Positions 23,283 through 34,300 of a stretch of DNA of 64,000 nt are shown here, piece by piece; the first letter of the stretch is position 1, and every line of letters begins with the position of its first letter. Origin of the DNA: Corticimicrobacter sp040137905 (GTDB lineage Bacteria; Pseudomonadota; Gammaproteobacteria; Burkholderiales; Burkholderiaceae_B); NCBI RefSeq assembly GCF_040137905.1, contig NZ_JBEFDG010000044.1:1-64000 (forward strand), given 5' to 3'. Position numbers and translations under genes: made by a program. The notes under the pieces are model-generated. The model saw only the letters and a program-made list of their open reading frames with translations. It was not told the DNA's origin and ran no database searches.

Positions 23283-25627
23283 GCCACACCCTCCTGGCCT
23301 GCCTCGGCCTCATCCGGCCACAGGGCCACCAACTCAGGTTGCTTGGGACGCACCTCCAGCAACCTGCCCTTGCGTGCCCGTTTGCCGATATAGGGCTCCA
23401 GCGCCTCACCAGCAAGGACATCCTCGGTGGCCCGATTGCGGTACAGACCACTGGCACGCAGGCCAGCCGCACCGATGGCGATGATGCGACCAAGCTTCTC
23501 TCCGGCATCCAGTCCCATCAGGATGGTGCCGCGTCCACCGCCGGCCAGCGCCTTGATCTCGTCCAGCGCCACCACCAGCAGGCGATTCTTGGCCGAGACC
23601 AGCGCCAGGTGCGTGGCATCGTCCGGCACCGATTCCGGACGCATCAGCTTCTCACCCTTTTCGAGGTTGAAAAACTGCTTGCCGGCCTTCATGCGGCCAC
23701 TCATGTCGCCCAGCCGCGCCAGGAAACCCAGCCCCTGTTCGACAGCCAGCAGCCAGCGCGATGCCGGATCGCCGGCAAACATATGCAGGATCCGCGAGCC
23801 CGCTTCGACATCCGCCAGCGTGGTGATCGGCGCTCCGTCGCCACGCGCGGAAGGCAGTGCCGATACCGGCACCGAATAGGCCCGGCCATTGTCTCCCAGG
23901 GCGATCAGCGTATCCGTGGTACGGCACTCGAAGGCACCATACAGCGCATCTCCCGCCTTGAAGCCGAATTGCGCAGCATCGTGGCCATGCCCGTGGCGGG
24001 CACGCAGCCAGCCTTTCTGGGACACGATCACGGTCACCGGCTCGTCCACCACCTTGACCTCGACCACGGCACGCTCGGCCACTTCGATCAGGGTTCGCCG
24101 CTCGTCGCCAAACTGCTTGGCATCGGCCTCGATTTCCTTGATCATCAGGCGTCGCATGGCTGCCGGGCTGTCGAGCAGATCACGCAGCTTCTGCGCCTCA
24201 TCACGACGCTCGGACAATTCCTGCTCGATCTTGAAACCCTCGAGCCGTGCCAGCTGGCGCAGGCGCATTTCGAGAATGTCCTCGGCCTGCCGCTCGCTCA
24301 GGTTGAAACGCTGTATCAATGCTGCCTTCGGCTCGTCAGACTCGCGAATGGTAGCGATCACCTCATCGACATTGAGGTAGACCACCATGCGCCCTTCCAG
24401 CACATGAATACGGTCGGTAACCTTGTCCAGACGGTACTGTGAGCGCCGCGTCACGGTCTGGTTGCGGAATGCCAGCCATTCCTGGAGGATGTCGCGCAGG
24501 CTTTTCTGGCAAGGCCGGCCATCATTGCCGACCATCACCAGGTTGATCGGCGCGCTCGATTCCATACTGGTCTGGGCCAGCAATACATTGACGAACTCGT
24601 CGCGGTCGATACGCGAACTCTTGGGTTCGAACACCAGCCGCACGGCCGCATCCTTGCCCGACTCATCGCGTACCGTATCAAGCAGCGACAGCAGCTTGGC
24701 CTTGGTCTGCTGCTGATCCTGGCTCAGGCTTTTCTTGCCGGCCTTGATCTTGGGATTGGTGAGATCCTCGATTTCTTCCAGTACTTTCTGGCAGGAAGCA
24801 CCCGGCGGCAGTTCCTGCACCACCAGTTGCCACTGGCCGCGCGCCAGTTCTTCGAAGGTCCAGCGCGCCCGTACCTTGAGGGAGCCGCGACCGGTGCGGT
24901 AAATGTGGGCAATGTCTTCAGGTGATGTGATGATTTGCCCACCACCGGCAAAATCCGGGCCCGGCACCAGCGTCTGCAAGGCGACATCATCCAGATCGGG
25001 CGTCTTGAGCAGGGCCACGCAGGCCGTGGCCACTTCACGCAGGTTGTGCGACGGTACCTCGGTCGCCATGCCGACTGCGATCCCCGAAGCTCCGTTGAGC
25101 AGTACCATGGGCAGGCGCGCCGGCAATTGCACCGGCTCTTTCTGACTGCCATCGTAATTGGGCGTGAAATCGACCGTACCCTCGCCCAGTTCTTCAAGCA
25201 GCAGGCGCGCCACCGGCGTGAGGCGGGCTTCGGTATAGCGCATGGCAGCGGCGTTGTCACCGTCGCGCGAGCCAAAATTGCCCTGCCCGTCAATCAGCGG
25301 ATAGCGCAGTACGAAATCCTGCGCCATGCGCACCAGTGCATCATAGGCAGCCTGGTCACCGTGCGGATGGTATTTGCCCAGAACGTCGCCGACCACGCGG
25401 GCCGACTTGACGGGCTTGCTGCCCGCCGACAGGCCCATCAGTTCCATCGCATACAGAATGCGCCGTTGTACGGGCTTCTGGCCGTCTCCCACATCGGGCA
25501 GGGCACGGCCCTTGACCACCGACACGGCGTAATCGAGGTAGGCACGTTCAGCGTAGTGGCCCAGCGTAATGCTGTCGTTCGGCCCGGTAGCCGGCTCGAA
25601 CAGCTCGGGTTGCAAGGTATCAGTCAT
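23279..25627 (-). CDS. parC: DNA topoisomerase IV subunit A
   Basis: 782 residues, within the ParC range. With ParE it unlinks daughter chromosomes. Seen: DYAVSVVKGRALPDVGDGQKPVQRR near the N-terminus, KYHPHGDQAAYDA (about 85-97), the catalytic tyrosine Tyr131 in AAAMRYTEARL, and VQLPARLPMVLLNGASGIAVGMATEVPSHN. The C-terminal pinwheel (about 510-740) lacks the GyrA-box of gyrase, supporting ParC. The residue matching E. coli ParC Ser80 (quinolone site) is Gln92. It lies 29 bases downstream of parE. Confidence 0.97.
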   Translation of the reverse strand: MTDTLQPELFEPATGPNDSITLGHYAERAYLDYAVSVVKGRALPDVGDGQKPVQRRILYAMELMGLSAGSKPVKSARVVGDVLGKYHPHGDQAAYDALVRMAQDFVLRYPLIDGQGNFGSRDGDNAAAMRYTEARLTPVARLLLEELGEGTVDFTPNYDGSQKEPVQLPARLPMVLLNGASGIAVGMATEVPSHNLREVATACVALLKTPDLDDVALQTLVPGPDFAGGGQIITSPEDIAHIYRTGRGSLKVRARWTFEELARGQWQLVVQELPPGASCQKVLEEIEDLTNPKIKAGKKSLSQDQQQTKAKLLSLLDTVRDESGKDAAVRLVFEPKSSRIDRDEFVNVLLAQTSMESSAPINLVMVGNDGRPCQKSLRDILQEWLAFRNQTVTRRSQYRLDKVTDRIHVLEGRMVVYLNVDEVIATIRESDEPKAALIQRFNLSERQAEDILEMRLRQLARLEGFKIEQELSERRDEAQKLRDLLDSPAAMRRLMIKEIEADAKQFGDERRTLIEVAERAVVEVKVVDEPVTVIVSQKGWLRARHGHGHDAAQFGFKAGDALYGAFECRTTDTLIALGDNGRAYSVPVSALPSARGDGAPITTLADVEAGSRILHMFAGDPASRWLLAVEQGLGFLARLGDMSGRMKAGKQFFNLEKGEKLMRPESVPDDATHLALVSAKNRLLVVALDEIKALAGGGRGTILMGLDAGEKLGRIIAIGAAGLRASGLYRNRATEDVLAGEALEPYIGKRARKGRLLEVRPKQPELVALWPDEAEAGQEGVA

Positions 25628-25656
25628 GCATGCGTCTCTTGTGTGTCTTTATGGGG

Positions 25657-27624
25657 TCAGATATCGACTTCGGCCAGGTTGCCCTTGCTTTCGAGCCAGG
25701 CACGGCGCGAGGCCGACTCGCCCTTGCCCATCAGCATGGTGAACATGCCATGGGTCTGACTGCGGTCGAGCGCGCCGTAGCCAACCGGCTGCAGGCGGCG
25801 CGTATCGGGATTCATGGTGGTTTCCCAGAGTTGCTCGGCGCTCATTTCACCCAGCCCCTTGAAGCGGCTGATGCTCCAGCTGCCATCGCGCACGTTTTCC
25901 TTGCGCAGCTTATCTTCGACAATCTGCAACTCACGCGCGTCCAGACAGTACAGCTTGCGCGACGGACGCTTGCCCTGGGCCGGCACGTCCACGCGAAACA
26001 GCGGCGGGCGGGCAATATGGATATGGCCGAGTTCGACCAGCCGCGGGAAATGCCGACAGAACAAGGTCAGCAACAACACCTGGATGTGCGAGCCATCAAC
26101 ATCGGCATCGGACAGGATACAGATCTTGCCGTAGCGCAGGCCGCTCAGATCGGGCGTATCGTCGGGGCCATGCGGATCGACGCCGACGGCCACCGAGATA
26201 TCGTGAATCTCGTTATTGGCGAACAGCCGATCACGGTCGACCTCCCAGGCGTTGAGCACCTTGCCGCGCAACGGCAATACCGCCTGGAAATTCTTGTCGC
26301 GGCCCATTTTGGCCGAACCGCCGGCCGAGTCGCCTTCGACCAGGAAGATCTCGGTACGGGACGGATCGCTGGACTCGCAATCAGTCAACTTGCCGGGCAG
26401 CACGGCCACGCCCGAACTCTTGCGCTTTTCGACCTTCTGGCTGGAACGGGTGCGTGCCTGGGCCTGGCGGATCGCCAGTTCGGCCAGCTTCTTGCCATAT
26501 TCGACATTACTGTGCAGCCAGAGGTCCAACGCCGAGCGCACGAACCCGCCGACCAGCCGCACTGCGTCTCGGCTGGTCAGGCGCTCCTTGATCTGCCCCT
26601 GGAATTGCGGATCGAGCACCTTGGCCGACAGCACGAAACTGGCACGGGCAAATACATCTTCGGGCAACAGCTTGACCCCTTTGGGCAACAGACTGTGCAA
26701 TTCGACGAACCCCTTGACTGCACCGAACAACCCTTCGCGCAGACCTGCCTCGTGCGTACCGCCTGCCGGCGTCGGGATGAGGTTGACATAGGACTCGCGT
26801 ACAGCCGCCCCTTCTTCCGACCAGGCCACGATCCATTGCGCGCCTTCGCCCTGGGCAAACTGTTCGTCGTGCTTGCCGGCAAACTGGGCCCCCTCGAACA
26901 GCGGAATCAGCAATTCAGTACCGGCCAAGGCCTCTTCGAGATAGCCGCGCAGGCCATTTTCGTAGTGCCAGCGATGGGTTTCGCCGGTTTTCTCGACACT
27001 CAGCGAGACCTTGACGCCAGGCAGCAGCACGGCCTTGCTGCGCAGCAGGTGGATCAGTTCGCCCAGCGGGATATTGGGGCTGTCGAAATAACGCGGATCG
27101 GGGCGAGCCACCACGCGGGTACCGGATTTCTTGCGCTTGGCCCCCTCGACCGGTGCCAGCGGCTGCACCACCTCGCCACCGGCAAAGGCCATGCAATGCA
27201 CACCGCCATCACGCCAGACCGTCACTTCCAGCCGAGTCGACAGCGCATTGGTCACGGAGACGCCCACGCCGTGCAGACCGCCCGAGAAGGCATAGGCACC
27301 TTCGCCGGCATGCTTGTCGAACTTGCCGCCGGCATGCAGGCGAGTAAACACCAGTTCGACTACCGGCGCGCCTTCCTCGGGATGCAGGCCGACCGGAATG
27401 CCGCGACCATCGTCCTCGACCGCGACCGCGCCATCGGCCTGCAGGGTGACCTGGATATGCTTGCCATGGCCGGCCAGCGCCTCGTCGGCAGCATTGTCGA
27501 TGATTTCCTGGATGATATGCAGCGGATTCTCGGTGCGGGTATACATACCGGGGCGCTGCCGCACGGGCTCCAGCCCCTTGAGCACCTGGATCGACTCTTC
27601 GGTATAGCGCGATGGACTCGTCAA
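25657..27624 (-). CDS. parE: DNA topoisomerase IV subunit B
   Basis: 655 residues from the TTG at 27624, which has GGGGA five bases upstream; a TTG at 27636 is possible but that would put the GGGGA inside the gene. Seen: the ATP site EIIDNAADEALAGHG with DGRGIPV and HGVGVSVTNALS in the GHKL domain, and the TOPRIM domain with EIFLVEGDSAGGSAKMGRD, the ParE segment PLRGKVLNAWEVDRD, and DADVDGSHI. The size is that of ParE, not GyrB. Non-ATG initiation fits a protein needed in modest amount. Confidence 0.96.
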   Translation of the reverse strand: MTSPSRYTEESIQVLKGLEPVRQRPGMYTRTENPLHIIQEIIDNAADEALAGHGKHIQVTLQADGAVAVEDDGRGIPVGLHPEEGAPVVELVFTRLHAGGKFDKHAGEGAYAFSGGLHGVGVSVTNALSTRLEVTVWRDGGVHCMAFAGGEVVQPLAPVEGAKRKKSGTRVVARPDPRYFDSPNIPLGELIHLLRSKAVLLPGVKVSLSVEKTGETHRWHYENGLRGYLEEALAGTELLIPLFEGAQFAGKHDEQFAQGEGAQWIVAWSEEGAAVRESYVNLIPTPAGGTHEAGLREGLFGAVKGFVELHSLLPKGVKLLPEDVFARASFVLSAKVLDPQFQGQIKERLTSRDAVRLVGGFVRSALDLWLHSNVEYGKKLAELAIRQAQARTRSSQKVEKRKSSGVAVLPGKLTDCESSDPSRTEIFLVEGDSAGGSAKMGRDKNFQAVLPLRGKVLNAWEVDRDRLFANNEIHDISVAVGVDPHGPDDTPDLSGLRYGKICILSDADVDGSHIQVLLLTLFCRHFPRLVELGHIHIARPPLFRVDVPAQGKRPSRKLYCLDARELQIVEDKLRKENVRDGSWSISRFKGLGEMSAEQLWETTMNPDTRRLQPVGYGALDRSQTHGMFTMLMGKGESASRRAWLESKGNLAEVDI

Positions 27625-27778
27625 ACTGATCCCCAAAACTGTGGACGGAAACGCCCTATTTTAAGGACAGTTGCCAAGGCTACGCGGCATGGTGGCAAAA
27701 ATGCGCACCGGGCCGGCCACATTTTGTGGCACAATGCAGTTCGTACAGCCGATTCTGATTGCCGTACGGGTTCCGTGC

Positions 27779-27800
27779 ACCGCATGCGATGCGGTCTTTT
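27779..27800 (+). terminator. Terminator-like hairpin in the trxA leader
   Basis: ACCGCAT (27779-27785) pairs with ATGCGGT (27789-27795) over a three-base loop, followed by CTTTTC. A second hairpin, GCAGGCG/CGCCTGC, lies about 65 bases further on, before the trxA start at 27918. Together they suggest a structured leader or an attenuator, but no antiterminator fold was identified. Confidence 0.4.
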
Positions 27801-27917
27801 CGGACACACATTCCTTGCTCCAGACGCCGCCAGACAGGCGGGCCCGACAGGGCAGGCGTATTTTCCGCCTGCTGCTCATGGGGCAGCATACGTATCTGAC
27901 TCAACAAACAGAACATT

Positions 27918-28244
27918 ATGAGCACATTGATCAAACACGTCAGCGATGCCAGCTTCGAGGCAGACGTCCTGCAGGCCCAAGGTCCCGTCCTGGTCGATTT
28001 CTGGGCTGCCTGGTGTGGTCCCTGCAAGATGATCGCCCCGATCCTCGACGAAGTGTCCGAGGAATACAAGGATCGCCTGACCATCGCCAAGCTCAACGTC
28101 GACGAAAACCCCGAAGCCCCCGTCAAGTACGGTGTGCGCGGCATCCCGACGCTGCTGCTGTTCAAGAACGGCGAACTGGCCGCCACCAAGGTCGGAGCCC
28201 TGTCCAAGTCGCAGCTCAAGGCGTTTCTCGACGGCGCCCTGTAA
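27918..28244 (+). CDS. trxA: Thioredoxin 1
   Basis: 108 residues, classical TrxA. A cytoplasmic dithiol reductant. Seen: VLVDFWAAWCGPCKMIAPIL with the active site WCGPC (about 31-35), KLNVDENPEAPVKYGVRGIPTLLLFKNG with the cis-proline loop GIPT (about 74-77), and the C-terminal ALSKSQLKAFLD. There is no clear Shine-Dalgarno sequence before the ATG. It is followed by rho after 87 bases, the trxA-rho order common in proteobacteria. Confidence 0.98.
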   Translation: MSTLIKHVSDASFEADVLQAQGPVLVDFWAAWCGPCKMIAPILDEVSEEYKDRLTIAKLNVDENPEAPVKYGVRGIPTLLLFKNGELAATKVGALSKSQLKAFLDGAL

Positions 28245-28307
28245 GGCTCACGACCACAGTCTGCGCAGGCCCGCTCGCGGCCTGCCGGCACTTTCCCGCA
28301 CTGATCA

Positions 28308-28331
28308 CTCTCTCTTTTCTCTTCTTCTCTC
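28308..28331 (+). promoter_or_regulatory. 24-base pyrimidine tract directly before the rho start codon
   Basis: All 24 bases from 28308 to 28331 are C or T, ending at the ATG. There is no Shine-Dalgarno sequence. C/U-rich single-stranded RNA is what the primary site of Rho and ribosomal protein S1 bind, so the tract could serve autoregulation by Rho, S1-dependent initiation, or both. Confidence 0.55.
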
Positions 28332-29591
<1,260 letters not shown>

Positions 29592-29603
29592 AGCATGTCT
29601 TCC

Positions 29604-29668
29604 GGCGCATGCATGCCCTGCATGCGCCAATGCATCGCAGTCTCAGCCGGGGGCAGTTCAGCCCCCGG
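29604..29668 (+). terminator. Two tandem hairpins after rho
   Basis: GGCGCATGCA pairs with TGCATGCGCC (29604-29613 with 29619-29628), then CCGGGGGC with GCCCCCGG (29647-29654 with 29661-29668). Neither has a U-run. They lie between converging rho and the LysR gene and probably mark the ends of both transcripts. Confidence 0.45.
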
Positions 29669-29689
29669 CCCCATCCTCCTCGCTCCCCT

Positions 29690-30613
29690 TCATTCTGCCT
29701 CGGTCACCCGGCCTGATTCGTGCAGCCATTCGCACGCAGCGCGCATCACGCACCGCGTCAGCCTCTCGAGACTGGCCTGTGCCGTACGAGGATACGCCCA
29801 GTACAGCGGCACATGCAACGGCATGTCCGGGGCCATCTGCACCAGGGTCCCTTCCGCCAGTTGTCGTCCTATCAGTACGGTCGGATGCATCCCCCAGCCC
29901 ATGCCCGCCTCGCATGCGCGCTCGTAGCCCGACACCGTAGGGATGAAATGCCGTGGCGGCTGACGCCGCGAGGCCAATCCGTAATGCGCCAGCCAGCCAT
30001 CCTGCAGGCGATCCTTGCGACTGAATACGAGCACCGGTGCCCGCGACATGGCTTCCTGGGTCACGCCGTCAGCGCAATAACGCGCCATATAGGCCGGGCT
30101 GGCCGCCGCCACATATCGCATCTCACCCAGCGGCATGACGTTGCAGCCGGCAATGCTGCCGCTGCTGGCCGTCACGGCAGCCAGTACCTCGCCTTCGCGC
30201 AGGCGCTGCGCAGTATGGTTTTCGTCATCGATGCTGATGTCCAGCAGTTCGTTGCCTGCACCACTGAATGCCTCCATGGCTGTCATGAACCATGTCGCCA
30301 GCGAATCTGCATTGACCGCCAGCTTGAGCGACGGTGCGGGAGCTTCCGTATCCGGCATGAGTGCGGGGTTGCTGCGACGCAATTCGTTTTCCAGCAGGGC
30401 CACCTGCTCCAGGTGCAGGCAGAGGCGTCTGCCTGCCTCGGTTCCCGCGCATGGCTTGCCGCGCTGTACCAGCACCTGCCCTGTGGCCTCTTCCAGTTGC
30501 TTGACGCGCTGCGACACGGCAGAAGGGGTGATGTGCAGCCGGCGAGCTGCACGCTCGAAACTTCCCTCCCTCACGACAGCGGCAAGGGCTTCCAGTCCGT
30601 GGTAGTCCAACAT
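29690..30613 (-). CDS. argP: LysR-family regulator, ArgP (LysG)-like
   Basis: 307 residues. Seen: the N-terminal winged helix-turn-helix LDYHGLEALAAVVREGSFERAARRLHITPSAVSQRVKQLE, which matches ArgP/LysG very closely (the pattern ALAAVxxEGSFxxAA...TPSAVSQRI), and a periplasmic-binding-like effector domain (about 95-300). It is divergent from a LysE/ArgO-type exporter gene. ArgP and LysG activate such exporters when arginine, lysine or histidine builds up. The symbol is by family and context. Confidence 0.9.
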   Translation of the reverse strand: MLDYHGLEALAAVVREGSFERAARRLHITPSAVSQRVKQLEEATGQVLVQRGKPCAGTEAGRRLCLHLEQVALLENELRRSNPALMPDTEAPAPSLKLAVNADSLATWFMTAMEAFSGAGNELLDISIDDENHTAQRLREGEVLAAVTASSGSIAGCNVMPLGEMRYVAAASPAYMARYCADGVTQEAMSRAPVLVFSRKDRLQDGWLAHYGLASRRQPPRHFIPTVSGYERACEAGMGWGMHPTVLIGRQLAEGTLVQMAPDMPLHVPLYWAYPRTAQASLERLTRCVMRAACEWLHESGRVTEAE

Positions 30614-30629
30614 TCAGATTTTCTTAATA

Positions 30630-30655
30630 TTACTTAGGATAATTAATTTTACTTA
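30630..30655. promoter_or_regulatory. Direct repeats in the argP/argO divergent promoter (candidate ArgP site)
   Basis: TTACTTA occurs at 30630-30636 and again at 30649-30655, a 19-base period, about two helical turns, in a strongly AT-rich 60-base gap. LysR-type regulators bind such spaced sites between divergent genes. The assignment to ArgP is inference. Confidence 0.45.
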
Positions 30656-30674
30656 AATATCGACAATATCCATA

Positions 30675-31325
30675 ATGCCGGCCATGTGGACCTCTGCCCT
30701 TACCCTTTCCTCTACCTGGCTGGCCGGCTTTACGGTCTGCTTTACCCTCATCGCCACACTGGGCGCACAGAACCTGTATGTGCTGCGCCAGGTGGTCAAA
30801 GGCAGCCATGTGCGTGCCTGTGTACTGTGGTGCGTGGTGAGCGATATCCTGCTCATCGGCCTGGGCGTAGCCGGCATGGCAAAGTTGTTGAGCCACGCCC
30901 CTGAACTGACCTGGTACATGGCCGTAGGCGGTGCCAGTTTCCTGGTGGCATATGGCCTGTTTGCCTGGCGACGGGCGCTCTATGGCGGTGATGCCGCGCT
31001 GGTCACAGCCGGCCGCAGCGAACACAGTCTGCTGCGTGTACTGGGCACCCTGGCTGCCCTGACCCTGCTCAACCCGCACGTCTATCTCGATACAGTCATC
31101 CTGATCGGCTCGATCGGTGCCCGCCAGGAAGGCGGTTTGAAATGGATCTTCGTGACGGGTGCGGCCAGCGCCAGTCTGGTCTGGTTCCTGCTGCTGGCAC
31201 TGGCAGGGAAGCGGCTGCAGGGGGTATTCGCACATCCCCGGGCGTGGCGACTGCTGGATGCCGTCACCGGTGGCATCATGCTGCTGCTGGCCTGGTGGAT
31301 ATGGCGTGACATGATCGCGGGCTGA
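30675..31325 (+). CDS. argO: LysE/ArgO-family basic amino-acid exporter
   Basis: 216 residues, about six transmembrane helices, in the inner membrane. The family signature FTLIATLGAQNLYVLRQVVKGSH (about 18-40) is complete, followed by CVVSDILLIGLGVAGMAKLL and, after a cytoplasmic loop, LTLLNPHVYLDTVILIGSIGARQ, with the NPHVYLDT motif of LysE. Exports arginine and/or lysine. A second ATG three codons on (30684) is an alternative start. It is paired with argP, as in E. coli and Corynebacterium lysG-lysE. Confidence 0.93.
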   Translation: MPAMWTSALTLSSTWLAGFTVCFTLIATLGAQNLYVLRQVVKGSHVRACVLWCVVSDILLIGLGVAGMAKLLSHAPELTWYMAVGGASFLVAYGLFAWRRALYGGDAALVTAGRSEHSLLRVLGTLAALTLLNPHVYLDTVILIGSIGARQEGGLKWIFVTGAASASLVWFLLLALAGKRLQGVFAHPRAWRLLDAVTGGIMLLLAWWIWRDMIAG

Positions 31326-31390
31326 AACACGCAGCACAAGGCGCGCACCCAACCCATAAGACTTTCATGAAGATGCCAGGACAAGCATGA

Positions 31391-34300
31391 CTACTTGGCC
31401 TCTTCGATCTGCGGATCATCCCAACTGCCATCCACACGGTATTCCGTGGTCATGGCCCGTGCCAGAGGATCCTTGAAGAGCCACTGTGTCAGCAAGGCAC
31501 CGATGCCGACCACTGGATTGACCGCCAGTGCCGTCGCCACCGCCGCACCACTGACGTCCAGCACCGGAGCCACCACGGCCTGCAGGTTCCATTGCTGTTC
31601 GACCAGATTGGCACTGCCTGCCAGCAGAATCGTAGCGGCCGGCCCGGCCACGCGCAAATCATCGGTGAGCCCCAGACCGTTGGCAAAAGTGACCTGGCCC
31701 TTGATCGTATCCCACGGAAATCCGGACTGCAGCACCCCCAGCGAGGGGGTTTCGCCCTTGCCCAGGCGGGTGATCGACTGGACCGACAGCAGCGCCAGCA
31801 AACGGGCGCTGCGCGAATTGACGCCGATGAAACGTCCTTGCTCCAGGGCAATCGAAAGCTTGCCGTCGATTTTGTCGAGATCATAGTGCCAAGGCAAGTC
31901 ACGCCACTGCAACCGCCCTTCGACCACACCCCTGCCACTGCCGACCAGATCCGGCCAGCCCATGTGGTCCAGCCAGCCGCCCAGGTCGCTGGTCGCCAGC
32001 TTCAGATCCACGGTCAGGCCACGTGCATCTTCGCCCTCGGCATCCTGCGCCAGATGCCAGACACCGCTGGCATCCAGGCTGCCTGACTCATTCCAGACAC
32101 GCAATTCATCGAGCTGCCACACGGCCCGCCGTTGCAGGCTACGCCCCTTGAGCCGCAGCGCCCCCAGTTCGCGCCCCCACAACGCGAAGGACTCTACCTG
32201 CAGATCGATACCCGGCAGGTCCGAAAACTCGGTGCTCAGGCTCTCCTTGTCGTCATCTTCCATGGGCTCCAGCGACAACCGTTGCAAGCGCGCCACCACC
32301 TCACCCGAGACCGCGCCGGCAGATTCCTTCCAGTGGGCCGTACCGGTCATCTGGCGCGACGCGATCTGGGCCTCCCAGACACCTTGCTGCGGCATGCGAG
32401 CCCTGGCCTGGACATCCTGCAGATTCAGGCCGCTGAGATGCATGCTGGGTGTCTCGACGCTCACCGCATCCAGCACGGGCCACAAGGGCTGCCGGGTTGA
32501 TCCTTTCACTGGCGGCAGCGTGGTTTCATCCAGCCATTGCTCCCAGGCATCCACATCCACATGAGTGGCCTTGACGGCCAGTGCCAGGCCACTGCCCGGC
32601 AGATCGGCCGGACGCGCAAAGCTGATGATGCCGCGTCGGAAATAGGTCGGCCCCGGTGTGCGCACATTGCGCTCCAGAACCAGACGAAGATCGTCGCCTG
32701 CCTGCACGGTCAGCCAGCGCAGATCCGGATTGGCTGTTGCCGCTTTCTGGGCAGTGGCATCCGGTGTAGACCAGCGCACCTCCAGCGGCCATGCTTCCTG
32801 TGCCGTCTTCGCAAGCGGTGCGGGCATGTCGGCTTCCAGTCCCTGCAGACTGCTCGACAATGACAGCGTCCAGTCATCACCACGCTGCAGGATACGGCCC
32901 TGCCAATCGAACCCGCCTTTCAACCGCTTGAGCGCGGGCATGGGCATGAAATCGCGCAGGCCCGCAGCGCTTGCCTGCCCCTCGAACAGAAGTCCGGGAT
33001 CGCGAGGCCCAAGCTTGCCGCTGATTCTTACAGGCCCGCCCAGCGTCTGGCCAGCCACCTGTTCCATGGCAATGCCCGTTTCGGTAAACAGCACGCGTCC
33101 CGAGAGTGCCGTCATCTCGGGCGTATCATCCATATAGCGGAAGCTGCCCCCTTGCGGATCGATTTCACCCTTGACCGTGGTATCGACCGAATGCAGCAAC
33201 GGCATGTCGAAGGCCAGCCCCAGCTTCCAGCGCCCCGCACCCACCGCTTCCGAGAGCGCTTCGCCCGTCATGTGATTGAGCGGGGAACTACGTACCAGTG
33301 CCAGATAGGTCGCAGCGGCCCCTTCGGTCTGACCATCGAGCAGCAGCGTGGCGTGATGCTCCATGTTCGGAATACGGGCCGAGACTGGCCCCAGGACAAT
33401 CTCATCGCCAGCCAGTGGCATGCGTCCGGCTTCCACCTGCAACGACAGGGCCGCACGCGCCAGACCGAATGTCCCGCGCAAATCGTGCAATGCCGGCCAG
33501 CGGGTACCGTCCTGAGGCTCCGGCATGTAGTCGATCACAGCATCCTGGAATTGCCCTTTCAAATTGAAATCGCCGGCATCGGCGCGCTCCTGGAAGGGGA
33601 AATAGGCCAGGTCACCACGCACATCGAAATCCGCTTCGCGAATCTCACCCTGCAGCAGGCCCTCCCGCAGCCACAGTCTGGCATCGGCATTGACGGTCAG
33701 TGGCAGATAACGGTGAATGGCCGGCATCGATGCGCGCAAGATACGCCCCTGCAGAGCGGCCATGCCTGCCTCGCCCGAGCCGGAACGCCAGTTGCCGCGC
33801 AGGGTAATGTGCGCATCAGCGTTCTGAAACGCAGCCTCTTCGACCGTCAGTGTCCAGCCTTCGCCGGTGCGCTGCAACGCCAGCGCTGCCTGAGCATGAT
33901 TGAGGTGCAAATCGGGATGTTCGAAAACTTCGGGCAGATGCAGGTCGGCCTGACTGGCACGCACCCTGGCCTGCCAGTCATATCCAGACAGGCGGGCCTC
34001 GATGGCCCGCATCAAGGTCAGCCCATCCTTGCCGCTCTGTGCTACGGTGTCTTGCTTCGTCCCCTGGCGGCCATCCAGTTCGAATTGCAGCAAGCCTGCC
34101 GCAAAACGGTCGGACTCCACCTCGCCGGCCAGGTTCTGAAACGCAGCCCCCAGTGTCAGGCGCGTCGGCAGACTGCCGTCGAAATCCAGCCAGACCTGCG
34201 CCTGCCCACGACCCTGGCTCACCGGCAATGTCAGCCAGGGCTGCCATGAGGCCAGATCCATATCGTTCAGGCTCGCGTAGAGCGTCCCTTTCCAGCTATC

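Noticed and set aside
25630..27921. 763-codon plus-strand frame
   Set aside because: It lies exactly antisense to parE and parC, is His/Gln/Arg-rich and has no domain resemblance.
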